Assembly: GCF_014851395.1 (NCBI RefSeq)
Contig: NW_024044681.1
Location: 4,718,933-4,782,932, forward strand
DNA: 64,000 nucleotides
Direction: 5' to 3'
Source: Micropterus salmoides
Lineage: Eukaryota; Chordata; Actinopteri; Centrarchiformes; Centrarchidae
Shown here: positions 43,440-56,800 of the stretch, one piece after another
Layout of the letters: every line of letters begins with the position of its first letter
Numbering within the stretch: the first letter of the stretch is position 1
Translations under genes and position numbers: made by a program
Notes under the pieces: generated by a model
What the model saw: the letters and a program-made list of their open reading frames with translations, nothing else
The model's database searches: none
Told to the model about the DNA's origin: nothing

Positions 43440-44500
43440 CAAAACAAGAACAAAGATTTCCAACCAACCAGTTAGTCTTCAGACCAACACTTAGTCTGCA
43501 AACCAACCAGTTAGTCTTCAGACCAACACTTAGTCTGCAAACCAACCAGTTAGTCTTCAGACCAACACTTAGTCTGCAAACCAACCAGTTAGTCTTCAGA
43601 CCAACACTTAGTCTGCAAACCAACCAGTTAGTCTTCAGACCAACACTTAGTCTGCAAACCAACCAGTTAGTCTTCAGACCAACACTTAGTCTGCAAACCA
43701 ACCAGTTAGTCTTCAGACCAACACTTAGTCTGCAACTCAACCAGATAGTCTGGAACCAAACCAGTTAGTCTGGAACCCAACCAGTTAGTCTTCAGACCAC
43801 CCAGTTAGTCTGCAACCCAACCAGTTAGTCTGCAACTCAACCAGTTAGTCTGGAACCCAACCAGTTAGTCTGCAAGCCAACCAGTTAAGTCTTCAGACCA
43901 ACCAGTTAGTCTACAAACCAATCAGTTAGTCTGCAACTCAACCAGATAGTCTGGAACCCAAACCAGTTAGTCTGGAACCCAAACAGTTAGTCTTCAGACC
44001 AACCAGTTAGTCTACAACCTAACCAGTTAGTCTTCAGACCAACCAGTTAGTCTGCAAACCAATCAGTTAGTCTTCAGAGCAACACTTAGTCTGCAACTCA
44101 ACCAGTTAGTCTGCAACTCAACCAGATAGTCTGGAACCAAACCAGTTAGTCTGGAACCCAAACAGTTAGTCTTCAGACCAACCAGTTAGTCTACAACCTA
44201 ACCAGTTAGTCTTCAGACCAACCAGTTAGTCTGCAAACCAATCAGTTAGTCTTCAGAGCAACACTTAGTCTGCAACTCAACCAGTTAGTCTGCAACTCAA
44301 CCAGTTAGTCTGCAACTCAACCAGTTAGTCTGGAACCCAACCATTTAGTCTGCAAGCCAACCAGTTAGTCTGGAACCCAACCAGTTAGTCTTCAGACCAC
44401 CCAGTTAGTCTGCAACCCAACCAGTTAGTCTGCAACTCAACCAGTTAGTCTGGAACCCAACCATTTAGTCTGCAAGCCAACCAGTTAAGTCTTCAGACAA
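43440..44500. repeat. 19/38-bp minisatellite in a MICAL3-like intron, running into the gap
   Basis: The units are about 19 bp ('aaccaaccagttagtct', then g/tca, tgcaa or ggaac). At 43,460-43,740 a 38-bp composite ('accaaccagttagtcttcag' plus 'accaacacttagtctgca') repeats about seven times almost perfectly. The later part is more varied, with a larger block repeated near 43,930-44,300. The contig stops inside this array. Confidence 0.93.
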
Positions 44501-45000
44501 NNNNNNNNNNNNNNNNNNNNNNNNNNNNNNNNNNNNNNNNNNNNNNNNNNNNNNNNNNNNNNNNNNNNNNNNNNNNNNNNNNNNNNNNNNNNNNNNNNNN
44601 NNNNNNNNNNNNNNNNNNNNNNNNNNNNNNNNNNNNNNNNNNNNNNNNNNNNNNNNNNNNNNNNNNNNNNNNNNNNNNNNNNNNNNNNNNNNNNNNNNNN
44701 NNNNNNNNNNNNNNNNNNNNNNNNNNNNNNNNNNNNNNNNNNNNNNNNNNNNNNNNNNNNNNNNNNNNNNNNNNNNNNNNNNNNNNNNNNNNNNNNNNNN
44801 NNNNNNNNNNNNNNNNNNNNNNNNNNNNNNNNNNNNNNNNNNNNNNNNNNNNNNNNNNNNNNNNNNNNNNNNNNNNNNNNNNNNNNNNNNNNNNNNNNNN
44901 NNNNNNNNNNNNNNNNNNNNNNNNNNNNNNNNNNNNNNNNNNNNNNNNNNNNNNNNNNNNNNNNNNNNNNNNNNNNNNNNNNNNNNNNNNNNNNNNNNNN
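44501..45000. other. Assembly gap (500 N)
   Basis: Exactly 500 N, a usual placeholder for unknown length. Minisatellites flank it on both sides and belong to different genes (MICAL3-like intron on the left, TNPO3 intron 4 on the right). Confidence 0.99.
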
Positions 45001-48000
45001 GGAGACAAGAGAGGAGACAAGAGGGGCCAGGTGGAGACAAGAGGGGCCAAGTGGAGACAAGAGGGGCCAAGTGGAGACAAGAGGGGCCAAGTGGAGACAA
45101 GAGGGGCCAAGTGGAGACAAGAGGGGCCAAGTGGAGACAAGAGAGGAGACAAGAGGGACCAGGTGGAGACAAGAGAGGAGACAAGAGGGACCAGGTGGAG
45201 ACAAGAGAGACCAGGAGGAGACAAGAGAGACCAGGAGGAGACAAGAGAGACCAGGAGGAGACAAGAGGGGCCAAGTGGAGACAAGAGGGGCCAGGTGGAG
45301 ACAAGAGGGGCCAGGTGGAGACAAGAGGGGCCAGGTGGAGACAAGAGAGGAGACAAGAGGGGCCAGGTGGAGACAAGAGGGGCCAGGTGGAGACAAGAGA
45401 GGAGACAAGAGGGGCCAGGTGGAGACAAGAGAGGAGACAAGAGGGGCCAAGTGGAGACAAGAGGGGCCAGGTGGAGACAAGAGGGGCCAGGTGGAGACAA
45501 GAGGGGCCAGGTGGAGACAAGAGAGGAGACAAGAGGGGCCAGGTGGAGACAAGAGAGGAGACAAGAGGGGCCAGGTGGAGACAAGAGAGGAGACAAGAGG
45601 GGCCAGGTGGAGACAAGAGGGGCCAGGTGGAGACAAGAGAGGAGACAAGAGGGGCCAAGTGGAGACAAGAGGGGCCAGGTGGAGACAAGAGGGGCCAGGT
45701 GGAGACAAGAGAGGAGACAAGAGGGGCCAGGTGGAGACAAGAGAGGAGACAAGAAGGACCAGGTGGAGACAAGAGAGGAGACAAGAGGGGGACAAGAGGG
45801 GCCAGGTGGAGACAAGAGAGGAGACAAGAGGGGCCAGGTGGAGACAAGAGAGGAGACAAGAGGGGCCAGGTGGAGACAAGAGGGGCCAAGTGGAGACAAG
45901 AGAGGAGACAAGAGGGGCCAAGTGGAGACAAGAGGGGCCAAGTGGAGACAAGAGGGGCCAGGTGGAGACAAGAGGGGCCAGGAGGAGACAAGAGGGGCCA
46001 GGTGGAGACAAGAGGGGAGACAAGAGGGGCCAGGTGGAGACAAGAGGGGCCAGGAGGAGACAAGAGGGAGACAAGAGAGGAGACAAGAGAGGAGACAAGA
46101 GAGGAGACAAGAGGGGCCAGGTGGAGACAAGAGGGGCCAAGTGGAGACAAGAGGGGCCAAGTGGAGACAAGAGAGGAGACAAGAGGGGCCAGGTGGAGAC
46201 AAGAGAGACCAGGAGGAGACAAGAGGGGCCAAGTGGAGACAAGAGAGGAGACAAGAGGGGAGACAAGAAGGGCCAAGTGGAGACAAGAGGGGCCAGGTGG
46301 AGACAAGAGGGGAGACAAGAGGGGCCAGGTGGAGACAAGAGGGGAGACAAGAGGGGCCAGGTGGAGACAAGAGGGGAGACAAGAGGGGCCAGGTGGAGAC
46401 AAGAGAGGAGACAAGAGGGGCCAGGTGGAGACAAGAGGGGCCAAGTGGAGACAAGAGGGGCCAAGTGGAGACAAGAGAGGAGACAAGAGGGACCAGGAGG
46501 AGACAAGAGAGACCAGGAGGAGACAAGAGAGACCAGGAGGAGACAAGAGAGACCAGGAGGAGACAAGAGGGGCCAAGTGGAGACAAGAGGGGCCAGGTGG
46601 AGACAAGAGGGGCCAAGTGGAGACAAGAGGGGCCAAGTGGAGACAAGAGGGGCCAGGTGGAGACAAGAGGGGCCAGGTGGAGACAAGAGAGGAGACAAGA
46701 GGGGCCAGGTGGAGACAAGAGGGGCCAGGTGGAGACAAGAGGGGCCAGGTGGAGACAAGAGGGGCCAGGTGGAGACAAGAGGGGCCAGGTGGAGACAAGA
46801 GAGGAGACAAGAGGAGACAAGAGAGGAGACAAGAGGGGCCAAGTGGAGACAAGAGGGGCCAGGTGGAGACAAGAGAGGAGACAAGAGGGGCCAGGTGGAG
46901 ACAAGAGAGGAGACAAGAGGGGCCAGGTGGAGACAAGAGGGGCCAGGTGGAGACAAGAGGGGCCAGGTGGAGACAAGAGAGGAGACAAGAGGGGCCAAGT
47001 GGAGACAAGAGGGGCCAGGTGGAGACAAGAGAGGAGACAAGAGGGGCCAGGTGGAGACAAGAGAGGAGACAAGAGGGGCCAGGTGGAGACAAGAGAGGAG
47101 ACAAGAGGGGCCAGGTGGAGACAAGAGGGGCCAGGTGGAGACAAGAGAGGAGACAAGAGGGGCCAGGTGGAGACAAGAGAGGAGACAAGAGGGGCCAGGT
47201 GGAGACAAGAGAGGAGACAAGAGGGGCCAGGTGGAGACAAGAGAGGAGACAAGAGGGGCCAGGTGGAGACAAGAGGGGCCAGGTGGAGACAAGAGAGCAG
47301 ACAAGAGGGGCCAAGTGGAGACAAGAGAGCAGACAAGAGGGGCCAAGTGGAGACAAGAGAGCAGACAAGAGGGGCCAAGTGGAGACAAGAGGGGCCAGGT
47401 GGAGACAAGAGGGGCCAGGTGGAGACAAGAGGGCCAGGTGGAGACAAGAGGGGCCAGGTGGAGACAAGAGGGGAGACAAGAGGGGCCAGGTGGAGACAAG
47501 AGGGGCCAGGTGGAGACAAGAGGGGCCAGGTGGAGACAAGAGGGGCCAGGTGGAGACAAGAGAGGAGACAAGAGGGGCCAGGTGGAGACAAGAGAGGAGA
47601 CAAGAGGGGCCAGGTGGAGACAAGAGGGGCCAGGTGGAGACAAGAGAGGAGACAAGAGGGGCCAGGTGGAGACAAGAGGGGCCAGGTGGAGACAAGAGGG
47701 GCCAGGTGGAGACAAGAGAGCAGACAAGAGGGGCCAAGTGGAGACAAGAGAGCAGACAAGAGGGGCCAAGTGGAGACAAGAGAGCAGACAAGAGGGGCCA
47801 AGTGGAGACAAGAGGGGCCAGGTGGAGACAAGAGGGGCCAAGTGGAGACAAGAGGGGCCAGGTGGAGACAAGAGGGGCCAGGTGGAGACAAGAGGGGAGA
47901 CAAGAGGGGCCAAGTGGAGACAAGAGGGGAGACAAGAGAGGAGACAAGAGGGGCCAGGTGGAGACAAGAGGGGCCAAGTGGAGACAAGAGGGGCCAAGTG

Positions 48001-48760
48001 GAGACAAGAGGGGCCAAGTGGAGACAAGAGGGGAGACAAGAGGGGAGACAAGAGGGGAGACAAGAGGGGAGACAAGAGGGGCCAAGTGGAGACAAGAGGG
48101 GAGACAAGAGGGGAGACAAGAGGGGAGACAAGAGGGGCCAGGTGGAGACAAGAGGGGAGACAAGAGGGGCCAGGTGGAGACAAGAGGGGAGACAAGAGGG
48201 GCCAGGTGGAGACAAGAGGGGAGACAAGAGGGGCCAGGTGGAGACAAGAGGGGAGACAAGAGGAGCCAGGTGGAGACAAGAGGGGAGACAAGGGGAGACA
48301 AGAGGAGCCAGGTGGAGACAAGAGGGGAGACAAGAGGGGCCAGGTGGAGACAAGAGGGGAGACAAGAGGGGCCAGGTGGAGACAAGAGGGGCCAAGAGGA
48401 GACAAGAGGGGCCAAGAGGGGAAAGCTGGGGGGACAGGAGGAGACAGGTAGAGACAGGTGGGGACAAGAGAGGAGTCAAGAAGGACCAGGTGGAGACAAG
48501 AGAGGAGTCAAGAAGGACCAGGTGGAGACAAGAGAGGAGACAAGAGGGACCAGGTGGAGACAAGAGAGGAGACAAGAGGGACCAGGTGGAGACAAGAGAG
48601 GAGTCAAGAAGGACCAGGAGGAGACAAGAGGGGCCAGGTGGAGACAAGAGGGGAGACAAGAGGAGACAGGTGGAGACAAGAGGGGCCAAGAGGAGACAGG
48701 TGGGGCCAGGAGGGGAAAGCTGGGGGGACAGGAGGAGACAGGTAGAGACAGGTGGGGACA
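45001..48760. repeat. 20-bp minisatellite of TNPO3 intron 4 (copy B)
   Basis: Same unit family as 22,585-24,208 (ggtggagacaagaggggcca with 10-bp inserts) but at least 3.76 kb long and truncated by the gap. The 'gagagcagacaag' higher-order form occurs as two short runs (47,290-47,390 and 47,715-47,800) instead of one run of about eight. Stop-free units give open frames of more than 1,200 codons on both strands (up to 1,501, which includes N positions); these are not proteins. Confidence 0.96.
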
Positions 48761-48763
48761 GAC

Positions 48764-51700
48764 CAGCAGCGTGACGACTGTGCTGGAGTAATACGCCAGG
48801 TCCTCGATGATCTCTGTCCTGCGATTTGCTCCGATCCGTAGAGATCGGCTGTGGACCTCCTCGGGCAGCACGGTGAGAATCTCTATGAGGAAGGGCATCG
48901 AGCTGATGTCGTTGTTGTACCTGAGAGGGGGCGGAGACACGGACAGGTGAGAAACTGACAGACAGCTCAAAGGTCAAAAGGTGTTGAACAGGGCTCACCT
49001 GAGCGCCAGTCAGAGGCTCTTCCTCCGTCTACACTGAACGACTCACCTGCTTCCTGCTGGCTGATCCGGGGGCCACATTTGTAGTTTCTGTCTACAGTCA
49101 ACACTCTGTGTGAGAAAGGTTCGGGTGGTTGTGTGAATTCTTACTTTTCTATGAGCGTGTGAACACATCCTTTCCACGACGCCATCTGCAGGGCGAGGTC
49201 AGCGATCGCTAACGCCAGCTGAGGAGCGGGAGGGAGAAGAGAAAGGGTTAAAGTTCACAGCAGGGTCAGGTGGTTTCAGGAGGGTCAGGTGGTTTCAGGA
49301 GGGTCAGGTGGTTTCAGGAGGGTCAGGTGGTTTCAGGAGGGTCAGGTTTCTTCCGCTGTGTTAAAAACAGCAGCTGACAGTTTGCTTCTGTCGACACGAG
49401 GAAGTGATGCAGTCGGCTGTCGACACTCGTCAGGTTGCGAAACATTACAACACAAGTTCTCAGAGAACGCTAGTCTAGTCTCTGCTCACCAACCGGCCCC
49501 CGCAGGCCCCCACAGTACAACCGTTTCACTGCATACGCCCCAAAAACACAGATACACCCGAACTCTGGGGGGACCGGCTCAGGTTCTGGCTCCCGGCTGG
49601 TGTGTCCCTGCAGAGGTAAAGGGTTAATCAGACATGGTACCTGAGTGACGATGATGGGCGACAGGTCTTTGAGGTTCTGGATGTGGGTCAGCAGCGAGTC
49701 TCGCAGTGCATTGTGGGTCTCCGGCGGCAGCTCGTAGAACGACGTTTGGATCTTCATCTTCATCGTCTGAGCGGCAAAATAACACGACTCCACATCCTGT
49801 TTGAGCTGCAGCAGCTGGTCCGAGATCTCCCAGGCGTACATCTGCGGGACAGGAAGTGATGTCACTACACACCTGAGACGGCTTTGTTTTATAGGCTGTA
49901 TTCGAAACCGCCTACTGTACTAGTAGTACGTACTGATTTGGCCCAAATGTAGTATACAACAAAAGCAAAATCTGCAGTATGCCAAAAATACCCGGCTGCG
50001 TACTGATTCGGGAAAAATCTGCAGTACGCATCGGACCAGTCTACCTCGCAGACTGTGGCCCATGATGCAAAGCGCAAGAACTGTAGCAACAACCTGTCTG
50101 TTGCGTAGAGGACGACAACAACAGAACTTATTTTACCATTTTCATCCGCTGTGTCATCACTAAATCCACTTCTAACAAGTTTGGAGGCGAGAAATCAACT
50201 GTACATTTTAAATATCGGCAGTTTTAGGGAAATTGTTGGTGAATCGAGAACGTGCTCGAACGTTCGTCCCCTGGTCCGCACGCCAGCTCACGGAGCCCCC
50301 TGGTCCGCACGCCAGCTCACGGAGCTCATAGCCACACAGAGCGCTGCAGCCGACGCAGCAGACGAGTCCAGCAACAACATCCAGCCCCGCAGCTGTGGGA
50401 CGGTTTACTGTCCGCTGTTATTCCGTCTTTACAGTCTGAGTAACATTTTAACTTAAATCAAGAGGCTCGTGATGGACGGCTCGTGTAACGTAGAAGCACT
50501 CTGGTTTGAAAGGGGACTTCATTATTCTAAACAGACGTTGTTAGGGCAACGTCACAGTGGTGGTTACAGTACTTGCTTTTTATATAATTATATTTACGCA
50601 CCAACACACCGAAGCAGACAGCTGCTTCAGCTCGGCCGCAGCCACATAAGATTGTTTTTAAAGAATACGTTTATATTCCTCTTATTGTCAGAGTTGAAAA
50701 CAGGAAACTAACAAAGCCATGCTGCAAAATACAGGCCGCAGCACACAGTACACACTGCGTGCTGCGGTTGCCGGTAGTAAGCGGTTCTGAATACAGAGTC
50801 TATATATTTTTATGTTTAGGGCGTTTGGTGTTCCGGTGCCCGTCCGGGGACCTCTGAATCCTCCTGTGTTGGATCTCTGTCCTTCAGGGACGATCAGCTG
50901 GTTTGACAGTCTGTCGCTGATCCCCGTGTGGACATGGTGTCAGCTGATCCCGATCCTGGTTCTGGTTGTCGTACTACTGCTGCAAACTCTTTTGGAAAGT
51001 CCTTTGTGCTTCTGGGTTTTAACAGCCAGGACCGGACTCACTTCAGCCAAGCCCCCCAACAGCTCTCTGAGGTCCAGATGAGTCCAGATCTACATCTGTC
51101 ACAGAGACGTACAAAGACGCACCCCAACAGGAAGTCACACTGGACTGTGAATCAGTTCGCCGCCACGCGTTCGCCTCGTTACTAACGAAGCTGTGAGCTG
51201 CAGCTACAACCAGCAGGACCAGGACCTGCGGGACCGGGACCTGAGCAGCCCTGGTTATTCTTCTTGTAAACATGACCTCTCACATTTACCTTGACCTTTT
51301 TAGGGGCCCCGTCCCTCAGGTTGGAACCACTGTGGGACAGGATGTTGTTGTTAAAGGAGACCTGGACCGCCTGAGACCAGCAGGCCTCAGATCATCATTA
51401 GAGGCAGAAATGTTCCTGAATACGAAGCTCAGGCTCTAATCTAAGTCCTGGACTCTGGTCCTATCAGGATCTCTAAGGAGACTGAATCGAGCCTTGATCC
51501 CAAACAACACAGCAGAGACCTGGACTCTGAGATACTGGTCTAAAGCCATCTGTCAGGACTAGCAACCAGAGTCCCAGAGGCGACGCTCACCTGTGCAGGT
51601 ACGGCCCCACAATCCCCTGTCAGGACCAGAATCTGCTGAACCAGATCCATGAGGCTGATGACAGAAACAGACCTGAGGTCCAGGTGATCTGATCTACGCC

Positions 51701-52585
51701 AGACTGCGAGTCTGATCAAAACCCTGACCCCGAGTCCTGGTCTGAGTTTGTGCCACGCCCTGATCGTAAACAGGCTCGGTGAGCTCAGACGCTCTTCCAC
51801 AACACAGAGTGACGTCAGACGCTCGGAGCGCACCTGTACCTGCGCGATCACGCGGGCCTCCGCTGCTCCCGCACACGCGCGTGATAAACTTTGACTGCTG
51901 TGATGAAATGTTCCGGTGAAGCTCCGACATTTGTGACTCCAGCTGAAACGGACTCTCACGCCGTCGGTGGCGGTTTGAGGCCTGTTTCAGCAGGAACACC
52001 TGGTCCAGGTCTCACAAACACCCTCACCAAGAGTTGACACTGCAGCAGCTCCTGTGGCCATGCTAACATGCTAACACGGCTAGCAGTATGCAGCAGACCC
52101 GGGCCTGCGCAAACCCTCAGAGACCAGAACACAGAATCTCCTCCCGCCGTTGAAACTCTTCGGACTGAAACACATGATCCAGTCGGAACCGCCGGTACCG
52201 GCTGCCAGCGGGCCGCTAACGAAGCTAAACAGCAGCTAACTCTCCGTGTTTTGATCCATTCATTTAGCTAGCTTAGCTTAGCTGTGATGCTAACGGCAGC
52301 CTGCAGCTGCTCTGAGACTGCGCAGTTCAGTTCACCGGGCCTTTACTGGACCCGTGAGACGGTAGAACCGGGTCAGACCGCCCGCATTAGAACCACCTAG
52401 CACCCCCGCGGCCCCCACGCCGCCGGTCCCCCCGCTCCGGTCCCCCGGCCTCTCCCATTTTCTTACCGATCTCTGGAGCTCTCCGAGCCACACCGAGGCT
52501 CGCTCCTTCCGGTCGGGTCCGGGTCGTGGTACAGGGCCTGGACCGCCTGGTAGACCAGGGCCAGGCTCGGCTTGCCCCCCTCCAT
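48764..52585 (-). CDS. tnpo3: Transportin-3, copy B, exons 1-4 only, exon 1 frameshifted
   Basis: Exons in transcript order: 52467-52585, 49641-49841, 49145-49218, 48764-48920; exons 5-22 would lie in the gap. Exons 2-4 have the same length and text as in copy A (for example [20 protein letters not shown] in exon 4). Exon 1 is 119 nt against 120 in copy A: one C is missing at about 52,509 within the codons for Asp-Pro-Thr-Gly-Lys, which breaks the frame after about 26 codons. The intact exon 1 of copy A suggests that this is a base-calling loss or a haplotype-specific lesion. I read this as the second haplotype of the same gene, not a paralogue. Confidence 0.88.
49264..49340. repeat. 19-bp short tandem repeat, four units (copy B)
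   Basis: Four units of gggtcaggtggtttcagga, against two in copy A. Confidence 0.85.
49894..50800. mobile_element. Non-autonomous DNA transposon in TNPO3 intron 1 (copy B)
   Basis: Same element and same TATA-flanked ends as in copy A. It has an additional segment of about 25 bp ('gtatgccaaaaatacccggc' and a little more) near 49,977, fewer 29-bp units, and a short replacement near 50,836 just outside its right end. The shared insertion site shows that the element predates the divergence of the two copies. Confidence 0.55.
50271..50325. repeat. 29-bp tandem repeat, two units (copy B)
   Basis: Two units of the same 29-bp repeat that has five units in copy A. Confidence 0.88.
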
Positions 52586-52785
52586 AGCTCAGGTCAGAAG
52601 CAGGGATGAGATAAGGCAGAAAGTTAACCAACACGGCGGATCTGAACGAGTCCTAAACGGTCTGTGTGTCGACCGCCATCTCGCACAAGCTTCCCGCGTG
52701 CAACCACGATCCTCTCCCGGCAGGAAACACGGGCACGAACATTAGTTCCGCTCTGTCATGATGGGAGGACCTCATTCAGGAAGAA
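52586..52785 (-). promoter_or_regulatory. TNPO3 5'UTR and promoter region (copy B)
   Basis: Nearly identical to 28,074-28,262, including the minus-strand ATGGCGG motif. The 53-bp array again begins about 200 bp from the ATG. Confidence 0.38.
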
Positions 52786-52789
52786 GAAC

Positions 52790-55700
52790 ACAGAACTCAT
52801 GTACAAATACACGGAACTCCGTTCAGAATACTTTGAATTTAACCTGTGTTCATGTACAAATACACGGAACTCCGTTCAGAATACTTTGAATTTAACCTGT
52901 GTTCATGTACAAATACACAGAACTCCGTTCAGAATACTTTGAATTTAACCTGTGTTCATGTACAAATACACAGAACTCCGTTCAGAATACTTTGAATTTA
53001 ACCTGTGTTCGTGTACAAATACACAGAACTCATGTACAAATACACAGAACTCCTTTAAAAATACTTTGAATTTAACCTGTGTTCGTGTACAAATACACAG
53101 AACTCATGTACAAATACACGGAACTCCGTTCAGAATACTTTGAATTTAACCTGTGTTCATGTACAAATACACGGAACTCCGTTCAGAATACTTTGAATTT
53201 AACCTGTGTTCATGTACAAATACACAGAACTCCGTTCAGAATACTTTGAATTTAACCTGTGTTCATGTACAAATACACAGAACTCCGTTCAGAATACTTT
53301 GAATTTAACCTGTGTTCGTGTACAAATACACAGAACTCATGTACAAATACACAGAACTCCTTTAAAAATACTTTGAATTTAACCTGTGTTCGTGTACAAA
53401 TACACAGAACTCATGTACAAATACACGGAACTCCGTTCAGAATACTTTGAATTTAACCTGTGTTCATGTACAAATACACAGAACTCCGTTCAGAATACTT
53501 TGAATTTAACCTGTGTTCATGTACAAATACACAGAACTCCGTTCAGAATACTTTGAATTTAACCTGTGTTCGTGTACAAATACACAGAACTCCGTTCAGA
53601 ATACTTTGAATTTAACCTGTGTTCGTGTACAAATACACAGAACTCCTTTAAAAATACTTTGAATTTAACCTGTGTTCGTGTACAAATACACAGAACTCAT
53701 GTACAAATACACGGAACTCCGTTCAGAATACTTTGAATTTAACCTGTGTTCATGTACAATACACGAACTCGTTCAGAATACTTTGAATTTAACCTGTGTT
53801 CATGTACAAATACACAGAACTCCGTTCAGAATACTTTGAATTTAACCTGTGTTCATGTACAAATACACAGAACTCCTTTAAAAATACTTTGAATTTAACC
53901 TGTGTTCGTGTACAAATACACAGAACTCATGTACAAATACACGGAACTCCGTTCAGAATACTTTGAATTTAACCTGTGTTCATGTACAAATACACAGAAC
54001 TCCGTTCAGAATACTTTGAATTTAACCTGTGTTCGTGTACAAATACACAGAACTCATGTACAAATACACAGAACTCCGTTCAGAATACTTTGAATTTAAC
54101 CTGTGTTCGTGTACAAATACACAGAACTCATGTACAAATACACAGAACTCCTTTAAAAATACTTTGAATTTAACCTGTGTTCGTGTACAAATACACAGAA
54201 CTCATGTACAAATACACGGAACTCCGTTCAGAATACTTGAATTTAACCTGTGTTCATGTACAAATACACAGAACTCCGTTCAGAATACTTTGAATTTAAC
54301 CTGTGTCATGTACAAATACACAGAACTCCGTTCAGAATACTTTGAATTTAACCTGTGTTCGTGTACAAATACACAGAACTCCGTTCAGAATACTTTGAAT
54401 TTAACCTGTGTTCGTGTACAAATACACAGAACTCCTTTAAAATACTTTGAATTTAACCTGTGTTCGTGTACAAATACACAGAACTCATGTACAAATACAC
54501 GGAACTCCGTTCAGAATACTTTGAATTTAACCTGTGTTCATGTACAATACACAGAACTCCGTTCAGAATACTTTGAATTTAACCTGTGTTCATGTACAAT
54601 ACACAGAACTCCGTTCAGAATACTTGAATTTAACCTGTGTTCGTGTACAAATACACAGAACTCATGTACAAATACACGGAACTCCGTTCAGAATACTTTG
54701 AATTTAACCTGTGTTCATGTACAAATACACAGAACTCCGTTCAGAATACTTTGAATTTAACCTGTGTTCATGTACAAATACACAGAACTCCGTTCAGAAT
54801 ACTTTGAATTTAACCTGTGTTCGTGTACAAATACACAGAACTCCGTTCAGAATACTTTGAATTTAACCTGTGTTCGTGTACAAATACACAGAACTCATGT
54901 ACAAATACACAGAACTCCTTAAAAATACTTTGAATTTAACCTGTGTTCGTGTACAAATACACAGAACTCATGTACAAATACACGGAACTCCGTTCAGAAT
55001 ACTTTGAATTTAACCTGTGTTCATGTACAAATACACAGAACTCCGTTCAGAATACTTTGAATTTAACCTGTGTTCGTGTACAAATACACAGAACTCCGTT
55101 CAGAATACTTTGAATTTAACCTGTGTTCGTGTACAAATACACAGAACTCCGTTCAGAATACTTTGAATTTAACCTGTGTTCGTGTACAAATACACAGAAC
55201 TCCTTTAAAAATACTTTGAATTTAACCTGTGTTCGTGTACAAATACACAGAACTCATGTACAAATACACGGAACTCCGTTCAGAATACTTTGAATTTAAC
55301 CTGTGTTCATGTACAAATACACAGAACTCCGTTCAGAATACTTTGAATTTAACCTGTGTTCATGTACAAATACACGGAACTCCGTTCAGAATACTTTGAA
55401 TTTAACCTGTGTTCATGTACAAATACACAGAACTCCTTTAAAATACTTTGAATTTAACCTGTGTTCGTGTACAAATACACAGAACTCATGTACAAATACA
55501 CGGAACTCCGTTCAGAATACTTTGAATTTAACCTGTGTTCATGTACAAATACACAGAACTCCGTTCAGAATACTTTGAATTTAACCTGTGTTCGTGTACA
55601 AATACACAGAACTCATGTACAATACACAGAACTCCGTTCAGAATACTTTGAATTTAACCTGTGTTCGTGTACAAATACACAGAACTCATGTACAAATACA

Positions 55701-56463
55701 CAGAACTCCTTTAAAATACTTTGAATTTAACCTGTGTTCGTGTACAAATACACAGAACTCATGTACAAATACACGGAACTCCGTTCAGAATACTTTGAAT
55801 TTAACCTGTGTTCGTGTACAAATACACAGAACTCCGTTCAGAATACTTTGAATTTAACCTGTGTTCGTGTACAAATACACAGAACTCCGTTCAGAATACT
55901 TTGAATTTAACCTGTGTTCATGTACAAATACACAGAACTCCGTCAGAATACTTTGAATTTAACCTGTGTTCGTGTACAAATACACAGAACTCCGTTCAGA
56001 ATACTTTGAATTTAACCTGTGTTCGTGTACAAATACACAGAACTCCTTTAAAAATACTTTGAATTTAACCTGTGTTCGTGTACAAATACACAGAACTCAT
56101 GTACAAATACACGGAACTCCGTTCAGAATACTTTGAATTTAACCTGTGTTCATGTACAAATACACAGAACTCCGTTCAGAATACTTTGAATTTAACCTGT
56201 GTTCGTGTACAAATACACAGAACTCCGTTCAGAATACTTTGAATTTAACCTGTGTTCGTGTACAAATACACAGAACTCCGTTCAGAATACTTTGAATTTA
56301 ACCTGTGTTCGTGTACAAATACACAGAACTCATGTACAAATACACAGAACTCCTTTAAAAATACTTTGAATTTAACCTGTGTTTGTGTACAAATACACAG
56401 AAATCCGTTCAGAATACTTTGAATTTAACCTGTGTTCCTGTACAAATACACAGAACTCCACTG
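52790..56463. repeat. 53-bp minisatellite upstream of TNPO3 (copy B)
   Basis: Same 53/74-bp unit family as in copy A but about 230 bp longer and with a different order of variants. Several units have single-base losses (for example 'tgtacaatacac' near 53,755, 54,543 and 54,595), which are rare in copy A; this may reflect lower consensus accuracy. Confidence 0.95.
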
Positions 56464-56800
56464 AAAATACGTGAAACATTCTGATGCTGTTTGACAGGAA
56501 AAGGGTAGAATGAGATTTATGACATGAACTAAAAACCGTCACACAAACTTCCCAGCATGTAATAAACCTTTCTATCAGATTTTAAAGTGCAGCAGCAGTA
56601 AACGAAGGCAACATAAAAAGGTCACTTCTGTGAGTGGGATCTGGTGGAAGGACTCCTGACTAGACCGCAGCGTGGAGGACAAACACTTTGCTGAATGAAG
56701 CTTGAAACAAAGTTTAAATCAAAAGAAGTTTATTGTCTGTTGACTCTGCCTCGAAGAAACAGGACACGTTATTCTCCACCTGCTGGTTACAGATTCAAAC

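Noticed and set aside
43402..43768. Overlapping open frames on both strands upstream of the MICAL3-like exons
   Set aside because: A 38-bp composite repeat read through; the periodic sequence is not a protein repeat family.
44465..48998. Minus-strand open frames of 1,300-1,500 codons and plus-strand frames of about 1,250 codons
   Set aside because: They are translations of a stop-free 20-bp minisatellite, open in all frames on both strands, and the longest even cross N positions. There is no codon structure, no splice context and no known domain.
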